Program-made: the position numbers and the translations under genes
Origin: Candidatus Saccharimonadales bacterium
GTDB lineage: Bacteria > Patescibacteriota > Saccharimonadia > Saccharimonadales > Saccharimonadaceae
DNA: 32,736 bases
Reading direction: 5' to 3'
Assembly (NCBI GenBank): GCA_035317825.1
Contig: DATHGB010000005.1
Span: forward strand, 1 to 32,736
The notes under the pieces: generated by a model
Told to the model about the DNA's origin: nothing
Seen by the model: only the letters and a program-made list of their open reading frames with translations
Databases searched by the model: none
In this document: piece after piece, positions 26,340 to 32,670 of the stretch
How the letters are laid out: each line of letters opens with the position of its first letter
Position numbering within the stretch: position 1 is the stretch's first letter

Positions 26340-26364
26340 CATTTAGTAATTTTAAGAGTATAAT
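26336..26364 (+). promoter_or_regulatory. Consensus promoter of small-gene unit 6
   Basis: TTGACA (26336-26341), 17-nt spacer, TATAAT (26359-26364): a perfect sigma-70-type consensus, overlapping the DUF2130 stop codon. The start near 26371 gives a 54-nt leader. Confidence 0.9.
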
Positions 26365-26424
26365 ATTATAGTCAAGATTTATAGTCAAACTGCAAATCGC
26401 GACTCGACCAACGGAGATAAGCAG

Positions 26425-26775
26425 ATGCTCGAGCACTACGTACGACGCGCTAGGAGACTTCCCATGGAGATTAAGCACAGGTGGTGGATGACCTTTCGGG
26501 TTCGCAACCACCCCTCGCCCTTCTACCTTAAGATATACGACTGGAGTCAGAGCCGGTACGGCAAGGTCTCGCGACCAGCCGCCAAGCTCTTCGGCTACCT
26601 GTGGAGCAACCTGTTCGCAGAGCAGATCGCCAGCTATAAGTTTCACCGGGCGGTCTCGAGCCACGTGAAGAGTTTGGAGTTCCAGTTTCGGCTGAGACAG
26701 TTCATCGGGCGTACGGCCAACAGGGAGACCCCTGAGGTTTGCGCCCGAATCCTTCTACGTCAGCCCGACGAGTAG
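26425..26775 (+). CDS. Small basic protein, unknown (116 aa)
   Basis: ATG 26425 follows ACGGAGAT at about 8 nt. The protein is rich in Arg, Lys, Phe, Trp and Tyr (for example YVRRARRLPMEIKHRWW, IYDWSQSRYGKVSRPAAKLFGYLW), with no clear membrane segment or signal peptide. It might bind nucleic acid or membrane surfaces; no family is recognised. It is the first of five consecutive independent small genes before tuf. Codons are GC-rich compared with the DUF2130 gene and tuf. Confidence 0.65.
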   Translation: MLEHYVRRARRLPMEIKHRWWMTFRVRNHPSPFYLKIYDWSQSRYGKVSRPAAKLFGYLWSNLFAEQIASYKFHRAVSSHVKSLEFQFRLRQFIGRTANRETPEVCARILLRQPDE

Positions 26776-26792
26776 TACCTGCCCTTCTGCGG

Positions 26793-26830
26793 TCGAGCCC
26801 CTTACACTACGGTGTCTGGGGCTCGATTCA
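26793..26830 (+). terminator. GC-rich terminator of unit 6
   Basis: TCGAGCCCC (26793-26801) / GGGGCTCGA (26818-26826), with ACAC/GTGT pairing inside the loop, followed by TTCATTT. Confidence 0.75.
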
Positions 26831-26848
26831 TTTCTAGGGATAGCTAGA

Positions 26849-26877
26849 TTGACATAAACACAATTATGATGTATAAC
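26849..26877 (+). promoter_or_regulatory. Promoter of small-gene unit 7
   Basis: TTGACA (26849-26854), 17-nt spacer, TATAAC (26872-26877). The start near 26884 gives a 40-nt leader. Confidence 0.85.
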
Positions 26878-26923
26878 AGTAGTCTGTGGAACACGATGTT
26901 TCATAAACGGCTATTGGGGGATT

Positions 26924-27406
26924 ATGGAGTACGGATGTTTTAAAGCCTTTCGGGCTCGCGTCACTCTAGCAATATCAGAATATGGATGGAAACGAAGGGG
27001 ATTAGGCTTGCCTAAACTCACCTTCTCGTCCAAGGATGAGGCCCGGGCGCACCGACAGCGCCTGGAAGAGATTGAGATTCTCTTCCAGAGGATGCAGACG
27101 TTACAGAACCGTAGGTATCGCTTCAATCGGCGAACCACCCTCGGTGCGGGTAGTTTTAATCCCGAGAAGGATTACAACTTGCGCGTGAACATGCTCAAAG
27201 AGAAGTTCGCGCTGGAACTGACGTTTAAGCGCGAACTTCAAGAGCAGGGATCGCGTACCGGGATGTATTCCCCGTTCTTTGTTTGGATCACGGCCAAAAG
27301 CTTCGAGCTTGACTTTGAGATCCAAGAGACTGAAGAACATCTTCGTCTGGCTGGCTGTAATGTCAAGGAACTTCGCAAGAAGTACGACCCTGACGAAAAC
27401 TATTAA
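26924..27406 (+). CDS. Charged helical protein, unknown (160 aa)
   Basis: ATG 26924 directly follows GGGGGA. The 160-residue product is rich in Arg, Lys and Glu, with stretches such as DEARAHRQRLEEIEILFQRM and LQEQG suggesting amphipathic helices or a coiled coil. There is no signal peptide or membrane segment, and one late Cys. No family recognised. It is a single-gene unit with its own near-consensus promoter and GC-rich terminator, and its coding region is GC-richer than the housekeeping genes nearby. Confidence 0.62.
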   Translation: MEYGCFKAFRARVTLAISEYGWKRRGLGLPKLTFSSKDEARAHRQRLEEIEILFQRMQTLQNRRYRFNRRTTLGAGSFNPEKDYNLRVNMLKEKFALELTFKRELQEQGSRTGMYSPFFVWITAKSFELDFEIQETEEHLRLAGCNVKELRKKYDPDENY

Positions 27407-27424
27407 CTCCACAATTCACCAATG

Positions 27425-27469
27425 GTCGAAGCCTCCGCGCATGTATGTGTTCGGAGGCTCGACTCTTTT
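27425..27469 (+). terminator. GC-rich terminator of unit 7
   Basis: GTCG-A-AGCCTCCG (27425-27437, one A bulged) pairs with CGGAGGCTCGAC (27452-27463), followed by TCTTTTT. Its first 17 nt (27425-27441) recur exactly at 28469-28485. Confidence 0.85.
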
Positions 27470-27477
27470 TAGAGGTA

Positions 27478-27483
27478 TATAAT
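27478..27483 (+). promoter_or_regulatory. -10 box of small-gene unit 8
   Basis: TATAAT (27478-27483). The -35 would fall within the preceding terminator stem and is poor. The start near 27490 coincides with the 5' base of the hairpin CAAGAC/GTCTTG (27491-27508). Confidence 0.55.
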
Positions 27484-27490
27484 GAAAGTA

Positions 27491-27508
27491 CAAGACGACT
27501 GTGTCTTG
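27491..27508 (+). repeat. 5' UTR hairpin CAAGAC...GTCTTG, copy 1
   Basis: CAAGAC (27491-27496) / GTCTTG (27503-27508) at the expected transcript 5' end, followed by the Shine-Dalgarno AGGGGGTGA. The same arrangement occurs at 28597-28613. Confidence 0.6.
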
Positions 27509-27532
27509 GACAACCATTAGGGGGTGAGCGCG

Positions 27533-27961
27533 TTGATACGTGGCTACCTGGCGGCTTGGTATGCCGTAGGCAAAGATGTGAAGTCAAAGATCGTGGTAGT
27601 GCCTGTCCCGGCTAAAATGCCCGACGAAGCACCACGCACGGTCGAGCAGGCATTGCTGATGTCCGACATACTGGGCAAACGTAGCAAGCGTCTGACAATT
27701 CGCATTATGCGGACAATCAGAAAGCGACGCACGCTCAAACGGCAAGAGAAGCTCTTAGGGCAGACGAGACACTTGCTGAAATGGATCAATCTCCGACAGA
27801 TCTATCTAAACAAGGCGACGAACCTCCTATGGCTGAAGGGTTGCGAGCCTAGCGAGGGGATCACATTGCGCGAGAAGCTTCTGCGTGAGGAACGCCGCCT
27901 TGCGACTCTTGCGCTCGAAAAGCTTAAAGAGATATCGGCCGAAATGGAGCAGCAAGGCTAG
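27533..27961 (+). CDS. Arg/Lys-rich helical protein, unknown (142 aa)
   Basis: The Shine-Dalgarno AGGGGGTGA (27519-27527) places the start at TTG 27533, 8 nt after the G-run. The in-frame GTG at 27524 lies inside that site and is unlikely. The protein is strongly basic (for example KRSKRLTIRIMRTIRKRRTLKRQ) and helical, with a Leu-rich C-terminal part REKLLREERRLATLALEKL that could form a coiled coil. No membrane segment or family recognised; RNA or DNA binding is possible. Fourth in order after the nuclease pair, with the usual unit structure. Confidence 0.58.
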   Translation: MIRGYLAAWYAVGKDVKSKIVVVPVPAKMPDEAPRTVEQALLMSDILGKRSKRLTIRIMRTIRKRRTLKRQEKLLGQTRHLLKWINLRQIYLNKATNLLWLKGCEPSEGITLREKLLREERRLATLALEKLKEISAEMEQQG

Positions 27962-27977
27962 CGGCTTCGTCCCTAAT

Positions 27978-28017
27978 GGTCCGCTCCCGGGTATTCGTAA
28001 TATCCGGGAGTCTGACC
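27978..28017 (+). terminator. GC-rich terminator of unit 8
   Basis: CTCCCGG (27984-27990) / CCGGGAG (28004-28010) with TATT/AATA inside and GGTC/GACC outside (27978-27981 and 28014-28017). It has only a short T-run afterwards. Confidence 0.65.
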
Positions 28018-28028
28018 CCTTGTATCGA

Positions 28029-28057
28029 TTGACAAAATTATGTTTTTAGACTATAAT
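28029..28057 (+). promoter_or_regulatory. Consensus promoter of small-gene unit 9
   Basis: TTGACA (28029-28034), 17-nt spacer, TATAAT (28052-28057): perfect consensus. The start near 28064 gives a 41-nt leader with two copies of GTCTTGAC. Confidence 0.9.
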
Positions 28058-28104
28058 AACTTCCGTCTTGACACCGTGTCTTGACTCGACTATGGAGGTG
28101 AATC

Positions 28105-28446
28105 GTGCGCGCATCGAAGCCTATCATGCTTCAGGGCTTTACGGAGAGGTCTCTTCGTGAAGCGGTCAGCGATCCCGCAACGCGTCTGACGATGATCCGG
28201 GCATTCAGCAATCGACGTGTCCGGCTGTCGGCAAGAATCTGGGACAAGACCAATGGTCTGTACGGCTTGCCACTGGTCGTCCCGCCGGAATACGGCATGA
28301 CCCGCGAAGAGTACGCCAGGGACTTCCGGCCGTTTCGGAAGCTTGAGCGGCTCGTCCTGCTGGCCAGCCCACTCGACATGCTGTTGATCAGCCTCTGCTG
28401 GGCAGGGCGCTCCCTTTCTAGGAAGATGCGTCAGTTCCGCAGGTAG
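28105..28446 (+). CDS. Small basic protein, unknown (113 aa)
   Basis: The GTG start at 28105 follows GGAGGTGA (from 28094) at 6 nt. The protein begins MRASKPIMLQGFTERSLREA. It has many Arg residues, a central Pro-rich YGLPLVVPPEYG, one hydrophobic stretch LERLVLLASPLDMLLISLCWAG near the C-terminus that could be a membrane or buried helix, and a basic end RSLSRKMRQFRR. No family recognised. GC-rich codons and the independent unit layout match its neighbours. Confidence 0.62.
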   Translation: MRASKPIMLQGFTERSLREAVSDPATRLTMIRAFSNRRVRLSARIWDKTNGLYGLPLVVPPEYGMTREEYARDFRPFRKLERLVLLASPLDMLLISLCWAGRSLSRKMRQFRR

Positions 28447-28468
28447 TTCGCACCACGACAGCTTCGTA

Positions 28469-28504
28469 GTCGAAGCCTCCGCGCACTTACCCTGCGTGGA
28501 GGCT
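28469..28504 (+). terminator. GC-rich hairpin of unit 9
   Basis: AGCCTCCGCGCA (28474-28485) / TGCGTGGAGGCT (28493-28504), 12 bp with one G-U and a 7-nt loop. There is no U-tract. The 17 nt at 28469-28485 are identical to 27425-27441. Confidence 0.65.
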
Positions 28505-28522
28505 TGACTTCGCAAATTACAC

Positions 28523-28552
28523 GAATACACCGTCAGAAATGGCGGTGTATTC
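28523..28552 (+). repeat. Second copy of the fusA-type terminator hairpin
   Basis: GAATACACCGTC/GGCGGTGTATTC (12 bp, loop AGAAAT) nearly duplicates the fusA terminator at 23647-23676 (loop AGCGAT). It follows another hairpin and precedes the next promoter. It lacks a good U-tract and so may be a relic or a processing site. Confidence 0.6.
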
Positions 28553-28559
28553 ACTTTCA

Positions 28560-28588
28560 TTGACAAATGAGCAATTAGAATTTATAGT
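28560..28588 (+). promoter_or_regulatory. Promoter of small-gene unit 10
   Basis: TTGACA (28560-28565), 17-nt spacer, TATAGT (28583-28588). The start near 28595 lies just before the hairpin at 28597. This rules out the longer in-frame reading beginning at 28539. Confidence 0.85.
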
Positions 28589-28596
28589 AATGAACA

Positions 28597-28613
28597 CAAG
28601 ACGGCCCGTCTTG
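28597..28613 (+). repeat. 5' UTR hairpin CAAGACG...CGTCTTG, copy 2
   Basis: A perfect 7-bp stem 28597-28603 / 28607-28613 with loop GCC at the expected transcript 5' end, followed by GGGGGTGG. It matches copy 1 at 27491-27508. Confidence 0.6.
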
Positions 28614-28634
28614 CATGACTATGGGGGTGGAGAG

Positions 28635-28940
28635 ATGCTCGATTACGACCACAGTGTCGTTCCGGCGACCGAGGCCGATGATCCTGCTCAACTGATTGAA
28701 GAGTTGTGGGTCAACGGGAAGTTCAGTGACATTTTGTACGTACGTCTCATGGACGTCCTCGAGCCCGAGGACACCGTGCAGGCTCAGGTGCACCGCGCCG
28801 TCACCTGGTGTTTCGGAGCGGCTCAGCCGATCTTGCAGTACGCGGAGTATGTCAAGGCCAGCTACGAGCTTGCTCGTGTGCAGCTCTGGAGCAACCCTGT
28901 CGTTGCGGCGATGAGCCGGCTGCGAACCATCATCTCGTAA
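28635..28940 (+). CDS. Small acidic protein, unknown (101 aa)
   Basis: ATG 28635 follows GGGGGTGGAGAG. The start was set by the promoter (start near 28595) and ribosome site. The protein begins MLDYDHSVVPATEADDPAQL and, unlike its basic neighbours, is acidic in the first half (EELWVNGKFSDILYVRLMDVLEPEDTV). The helical second half ends SRLRTIIS. No signal peptide, no clear membrane segment, no family recognised. It is the last of five consecutive small units before tuf. Confidence 0.6.
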   Translation: MLDYDHSVVPATEADDPAQLIEELWVNGKFSDILYVRLMDVLEPEDTVQAQVHRAVTWCFGAAQPILQYAEYVKASYELARVQLWSNPVVAAMSRLRTIIS

Positions 28941-28978
28941 AGCAGGGACTGAAAAGTCCTTTCGCTCTGTACCATAGT

Positions 28979-29023
28979 CAATCCCCGAACACATGTTGTT
29001 GTGTCCGGGGATTGATCTTTTTA
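28979..29023 (+). terminator. Terminator of unit 10
   Basis: CAATCCCCG (28979-28987) / CGGGGATTG (29006-29014), with ACACA/TGTGT pairing inside, then ATCTTTTT. A strong intrinsic terminator. Confidence 0.9.
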
Positions 29024-29052
29024 AGAACGTGCGAACTTCTTCAAACATACTC

Positions 29053-29081
29053 TTTACGAACAGGGAATAACCCTGTATAAT
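29053..29081 (+). promoter_or_regulatory. tuf promoter
   Basis: TTTACG (29053-29058), 17-nt spacer, TATAAT (29076-29081). The spacer contains a CAGGG/CCCTG inverted repeat (29061-29075). The start near 29088 gives a 65-nt leader with an AGTCT/AGACT hairpin and the ribosome site AGGAG. Confidence 0.8.
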
Positions 29082-29152
29082 TGACCTCATACGTCGTGGA
29101 GTCTGTTCTAGACTGCCGTACGAAATATAATTAATAGGAGAATTAACCTAAC

Positions 29153-30337
29153 ATGGCAGATTTCGATCGAACCAAGCCTCACGTCAACGTCGGTACAATG
29201 GGTCACGTTGACCACGGAAAAACTACACTAACTGCTGCAATTACAGCTGTTCTTGCAAAACGTCTTCCAAGTGACACCAACAAAAAAGTTGACTACGCAC
29301 AGATTGACAACGCACCTGAAGAGCGAGCACGTGGTATTACCATCGCTTCATCTCACCAGGAATACGAATCAGCTAAGCGTCACTACGCTCACGTCGACAT
29401 GCCAGGTCACGCCGACTATGTTAAGAACATGATCACAGGTGCTGCACAAATTGATGGTGCTATCCTTGTGGTTGCCGCAAACGATGGTCCACTTCCACAA
29501 ACTCGTGAGCACGTACTTCTTGCTCACCAGGTGAACGTGCCAAAGATCGTTGTGTTCCTAAACAAGATGGACCTTGCTGATCCTGAACTAGTTGAACTAG
29601 TTGAGATGGATGTTCGTGAACTTCTAACTAAGAACGGCTACGACGGCGACAACGCTCCTATCATCAAGGGCTCTGCTACTAAAGCTCTTGAAGGCGACGC
29701 TGCAAGCGAAGACGCTATCATGGAACTAGTTGACGCACTTGATACCTACGTCGAAGAACCAGTTCGTGATCTAGACAAGCCTTTCCTAATGCCTATTGAG
29801 GACGTGTTCTCAATCAAGGGTCGTGGAACAGTTGCTACTGGTCGTATTGAACAAGGTATTGTTAAGATCAACGATCCAGTTGAAATCGTTGGCGTGAAAG
29901 CTACTCAGCAATCAGTCGTTACTGGTATCGAAGCTTTCAAAAAGAACCTTAACCAAGGTCAAGCTGGCGACAACGCTGGTATCTTGCTTCGTGGTATTGA
30001 ACGCGAACAAGTTGAACGCGGTCAGGTGCTTGCAAAACCAGGTTCAGTATCACCACACACTGAATTTGAAGCTGAAGTATACATCCTTAAAAAAGAAGAA
30101 GGTGGCCGACACACACCATTCAGCAAGGGTTACAAACCACAGTTCTACTTCCGTACTACGGACGTAACTGGTGAAGTTGAACTTCCTGCTGATAAAGAAA
30201 TGGTTATGCCTGGTGACACTTTGACTTTCAAGGTAACATTGCTACAGCCAATCGCCATGGAACAAGGTCTAAACTTCGCTATTCGTGAAGGTGGCCGTAC
30301 CGTTGGTGCTGGTGTTGTAACCAAGATCACTAAATAA
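29153..30337 (+). CDS. tuf: Elongation factor Tu
   Basis: A 394-residue GTPase that delivers aminoacyl-tRNA to the ribosome. G1 is GHVDHGKT (17-24), G2 RGITI, G3 DMPGH (82-86, usually DCPGH) and G4 NKMD (137-140, usually NKCD). Domains II and III follow normally ([40 protein letters not shown], ending [10 protein letters not shown]). No cysteine is visible in the protein, so both Cys usual in these motifs are Met here. It is transcribed alone, 5.5 kb from the end of fusA, rather than right after it. Codon choice is strongly biased, as in highly expressed genes. Confidence 0.98.
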   Translation: MADFDRTKPHVNVGTMGHVDHGKTTLTAAITAVLAKRLPSDTNKKVDYAQIDNAPEERARGITIASSHQEYESAKRHYAHVDMPGHADYVKNMITGAAQIDGAILVVAANDGPLPQTREHVLLAHQVNVPKIVVFLNKMDLADPELVELVEMDVRELLTKNGYDGDNAPIIKGSATKALEGDAASEDAIMELVDALDTYVEEPVRDLDKPFLMPIEDVFSIKGRGTVATGRIEQGIVKINDPVEIVGVKATQQSVVTGIEAFKKNLNQGQAGDNAGILLRGIEREQVERGQVLAKPGSVSPHTEFEAEVYILKKEEGGRHTPFSKGYKPQFYFRTTDVTGEVELPADKEMVMPGDTLTFKVTLLQPIAMEQGLNFAIREGGRTVGAGVVTKITK

Positions 30338-30360
30338 TCTCGTAGTAATACGATTATTCA

Positions 30361-30386
30361 AAAGAGCTCCGTACGGAGCTCTTTTT
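30361..30386. terminator. tuf terminator
   Basis: AAAGAGCTCCG (30361-30371) / CGGAGCTCTTT (30374-30384), an 11-bp stem whose central TA leaves a tight loop, followed by TT. A strong intrinsic terminator. Confidence 0.9.
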
Positions 30387-30405
30387 GTTATCGAAGAGAT
30401 AACTA

Positions 30406-30434
30406 TTGACACGAGTACCAAAAGATAGTATAAT
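30406..30434 (+). promoter_or_regulatory. Consensus promoter of the leaderless glycosyltransferase gene
   Basis: TTGACA (30406-30411), 17-nt spacer, TATAAT (30429-30434): perfect consensus. ATG 30442 follows after 7 nt with no Shine-Dalgarno. A strong case for leaderless transcription, and it rules out an upstream start at 30406. Confidence 0.88.
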
Positions 30435-30441
30435 TAATCCA

Positions 30442-31290
30442 ATGATTTCAGTAAGCCGTGCAAATTTCCTACGTACTACTCCCTCTGAGGAGCTTGTATC
30501 AGAATTTAGTAACTACACCAGTCACCAGTTTTCAAATGAAGGCGTACCAGTACTTATTGCCGCCCGAAACGAGCAAGAAGATTTACCTGCGACTCTTATT
30601 AGTCTAGCTTATAGTGGTATCGACGTTCGTCCTATTGTTATTGAAAATGGTAGCGATGATGAAACGGCCAGAAGGGCTATGAAGATGGGCGCAACAGTGC
30701 TCCATAGCGACATGCCTTTTAAACTTGCCGCTCTTCAAGAGGGTGTTCAGATGCTTGACGATCAAGATAGGATTTATGATAAGCCATTACTATTTACTGA
30801 TGCCGATACTCTTGTAGGTAGAAATTGGTCAGAAACTATGGCGAATGCAGCGCTCACTCCTAATGAAAAGTTATCTCGAGTTGTCTGTGGGTCTGCCATC
30901 ATATGGAATGGTCCAAGTATGGCCATAGATACACTTCGCACAGCCAATGCCATAGTTAAAGATACATTATCTTCACTACGAGGCACTGAACCCATTGGCC
31001 GCGGTCATAACATGGCTATTAACTTTGCCAACGAAGACGCTATTGACATGTATGCTAACCTTGACCCTACGTTATTTATCGCCGAAGAACAGGCGATCAT
31101 GGATGCGATTAAGCGAACTGGCGGGGAAGTCGTTCAGTCATTAGGCCTGAAATCGATCGTTCTTACTAGGGGTGATCGTTTCGAAACCCTAAGAGATTGC
31201 TTTGGGGTAAAAGGTGATACAACCAGGGAAAATCGGAAACAACTTTATCCTGAATACGACGGTATTACACCCTACACGTCCCTAGAGTAA
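30442..31290 (+). CDS. GT2-like (GT-A fold) glycosyltransferase
   Basis: A 282-residue protein with the family 2 pattern. VPVLIAARNEQEDLPATLISLAYS (residues 35-57) forms the nucleotide-sugar strand. IVIENGSDDETARRA follows, then LLFTDADTLVGRNW, whose Asp120-Ala-Asp122 is the metal-binding DxD. The middle has GRGHNMAINFANEDAI and LFIAEEQAIMDAIKRTGGEV, similar in place to the acceptor/catalytic ED region. No membrane segments are seen, so it is probably cytosolic or peripheral. Donor and acceptor are unknown; cell-surface glycan synthesis is the usual role. A terminator follows. Confidence 0.8.
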   Translation: MISVSRANFLRTTPSEELVSEFSNYTSHQFSNEGVPVLIAARNEQEDLPATLISLAYSGIDVRPIVIENGSDDETARRAMKMGATVLHSDMPFKLAALQEGVQMLDDQDRIYDKPLLFTDADTLVGRNWSETMANAALTPNEKLSRVVCGSAIIWNGPSMAIDTLRTANAIVKDTLSSLRGTEPIGRGHNMAINFANEDAIDMYANLDPTLFIAEEQAIMDAIKRTGGEVVQSLGLKSIVLTRGDRFETLRDCFGVKGDTTRENRKQLYPEYDGITPYTSLE

Positions 31291-31308
31291 ATATAAAAGC
31301 TCATGCAG

Positions 31309-31337
31309 AACCCCGCTCCAACCGGAGACGGGGTTTT
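31309..31337. terminator. Convergent terminator
   Basis: AACCCCG (31309-31315) / CGGGGTT (31329-31335) with CTCC/GGAG stacked inside and loop AACC, then TT. It lies between the glycosyltransferase gene and the convergent 99-aa gene and may serve both. Confidence 0.88.
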
Positions 31338-31365
31338 CGTCTGCGACAGTTGGTGGGCGGGGTAG

Positions 31366-31665
31366 TTAGGACTTGTGCCCTAGGGGCGGGAAGAGGATCG
31401 TAACCCATCTTCTTTGAACGATGACTTTGGTGAAGTTTTTCAACTCTACCGAGTTTCGACAATCGTTCTCGATTAGAGACTGAGCATTGTCCGGAAGATC
31501 GAATCTACTACAGATTCTGATTTTATTCCCTTTGACAATAGACCCATTTCTAGTGGTTGGCTTCCACACTGCATCGATGTGCCGTGCTCTTTCTTTGATG
31601 CGTCCCATTACCTCCGTGATTAGTTCGTCCGACGACTGACCTTCGTGGTTGTAGTGGTTGGACAA
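31366..31665 (-). CDS. Small protein, unknown (99 aa)
   Basis: On the minus strand the ribosome site GGGAGGAG lies 2 nt before TTG 31665; with the promoter beyond it this supports the start. The protein begins MSNHYNHEGQSSDELITEVM and continues with charged segments (GRIKERARHIDAVWKP, GSIVKGNKIRICSRF) and an end VIVQRRWVTILFPPLGHKS. No membrane segment or family recognised. Its layout matches the other small-gene units, but it is the only one on the minus strand. Confidence 0.6.
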   Translation of the reverse strand: MSNHYNHEGQSSDELITEVMGRIKERARHIDAVWKPTTRNGSIVKGNKIRICSRFDLPDNAQSLIENDCRNSVELKNFTKVIVQRRWVTILFPPLGHKS

Positions 31666-31685
31666 TGCTCCTCCCGATTGACGCC

Positions 31686-31705
31686 CTACTAACGAGCCTT
31701 AGTAG
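31686..31705 (-). other. Leader hairpin of the 99-aa gene
   Basis: CTACTAA (31686-31692) / TTAGTAG (31699-31705) with a 6-nt loop, located at the expected 5' end of the minus-strand transcript just before the ribosome site. Confidence 0.5.
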
Positions 31706-31713
31706 TAAGACTT

Positions 31714-31741
31714 ATAATACGGTGTAATTTCAGAAAGTCAA
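31714..31741 (-). promoter_or_regulatory. Promoter of the 99-aa gene
   Basis: On the minus strand: TTGACT (complement of 31736-31741), 16-nt spacer, TATTAT (complement of 31714-31719). Confidence 0.7.
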
Positions 31742-31823
31742 TAGATAGAATAGCGATATATAATAGAAAGTTGTATAATATATATTGTCCAAATCGGACG
31801 AGAGCACCGGGCTAGCACCCTAA

Positions 31824-31852
31824 TTTACAATATGCATTATCTAAGGTATAAT
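31824..31852 (+). promoter_or_regulatory. rpsJ promoter
   Basis: TTTACA (31824-31829), 17-nt spacer, TATAAT (31847-31852). The start near 31859 gives a leader of about 90 nt. The stretch between this and the divergent promoter at 31714 is A/T-rich with further TATAAT-like boxes and two copies of AGCACC, without a gene. Confidence 0.78.
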
Positions 31853-31948
31853 AACCGACATATCAAATAATCATATCGAGAACTCGGCCGTGGCAGAATA
31901 ACACTGGACCATAGCAGAGGTTACGATATAGCACCAAGGAGTATAGTT

Positions 31949-32278
31949 ATGGCAGAAAAAGCCACAACCCCAGCAGGCCTACGAATTCGTATTCGCCTAA
32001 AAGCGTATGACCATAAAGTCATCGACCAATCAGCAAAACAAATTATCGATACGGCTATCCGTACCGGCGCGAGCATTGCTGGCCCTGTACCACTACCGAC
32101 TCGTCGTTCTAGCTTTACGGTTGTAAAGTCACCTCACGTTTACAAGACTGGTGGTGAAACATTCGAAATGCGCGTGCACAAACGTCTAATCGACATTACA
32201 AACGCGACACCGAAGACTATCGATAGCCTGCAAAACCTCAGCCTTCCAGCTGGTGTTGACGCAGAAATCCGTATGTAA
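31949..32278 (+). CDS. rpsJ: 30S ribosomal protein S10
   Basis: A 109-residue S10 (NusE), a 30S head protein and antitermination factor. Visible: [40 protein letters not shown], the extended loop [33 protein letters not shown], and the end GVDAEIRM. The usual family length is about 102; the extra residues are an N-terminal [16 protein letters not shown] precedes ATG 31949. A terminator follows directly, so it is not cotranscribed with rplC and the rest of the S10 operon as in most bacteria. Confidence 0.97.
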   Translation: MAEKATTPAGLRIRIRLKAYDHKVIDQSAKQIIDTAIRTGASIAGPVPLPTRRSSFTVVKSPHVYKTGGETFEMRVHKRLIDITNATPKTIDSLQNLSLPAGVDAEIRM

Positions 32279-32294
32279 TTTATTGGTTACTATT

Positions 32295-32326
32295 AAAAAA
32301 CTCCGCTGTAAACGCGGAGTTTTTTA
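32295..32326. terminator. rpsJ terminator (bidirectional)
   Basis: AAAAAACTCCGC (32295-32306) / GCGGAGTTTTTT (32314-32325), loop TGTAAAC. A strong intrinsic terminator that can also end the convergent membrane-protein gene. Confidence 0.93.
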
Positions 32327-32341
32327 ATATTGTTTTGAAAC

Positions 32342-32569
32342 CTAGTAATGTACGTTCGAGGAATTATTACTTTCATCGATTTGGTCGTATGCGGCCTGTA
32401 GCTTCATATTTAAACTAAGTACCCATATGCCAAGAGCGAGAATCAATCCACAGAGGATAAGCCAGTAGACTGATTGGTGAGTAAATTTTAAGGTAAAAAA
32501 TGGTGATGGATTAGGTGATTTCCTGAATGAACGGTGCTCAATAGGTTTTTTCTTTGTTGTAGCCATCAT
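32342..32569 (-). CDS. Small single-pass membrane protein (75 aa)
   Basis: ATG 32569 on the minus strand follows AAGGAA. The protein has a basic cytosolic N-terminus (MMATTKKKPIEHRSFRKS), one strong hydrophobic segment SVYWLILCGLILALGIWVLSL (about residues 33-53) and a polar, helical tail AAYDQIDESNNSSNVHY predicted outside the cell. The layout resembles short bitopic proteins of division or envelope complexes (FtsL/DivIC-like), but there is no sequence support for a specific name. It converges on rpsJ. Confidence 0.65.
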   Translation of the reverse strand: MMATTKKKPIEHRSFRKSPNPSPFFTLKFTHQSVYWLILCGLILALGIWVLSLNMKLQAAYDQIDESNNSSNVHY

Positions 32570-32654
32570 AAAATTCCTTAAATTAACGTTTTCTTAAGTA
32601 TGATTTAATTAGCCGGAAAGTGCAATAGAACAGTTGTACTTATGCTTTTCACTT

Positions 32655-32663
32655 TGATATACT
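32655..32663 (+). promoter_or_regulatory. Extended -10 promoter of the right-edge gene
   Basis: TG-A-TATACT (32655-32663) ends 7 nt before ATG 32671, another predicted leaderless start. Confidence 0.6.
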
Positions 32664-32670
32664 CTATAGA

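Noticed and set aside
28539-28634. Longer version of the small acidic protein starting at 28539
   Set aside because: The extra codons run through the promoter TTGACA-17-TATAGT and the 5' UTR hairpin; the ribosome site supports ATG 28635.
26336-29080. CRISPR array suggested by repeated GC-rich hairpins
   Set aside because: The repeats are few, differ in sequence, are hundreds of bases apart and flank ORFs; there is no regular spacer length and no cas gene.
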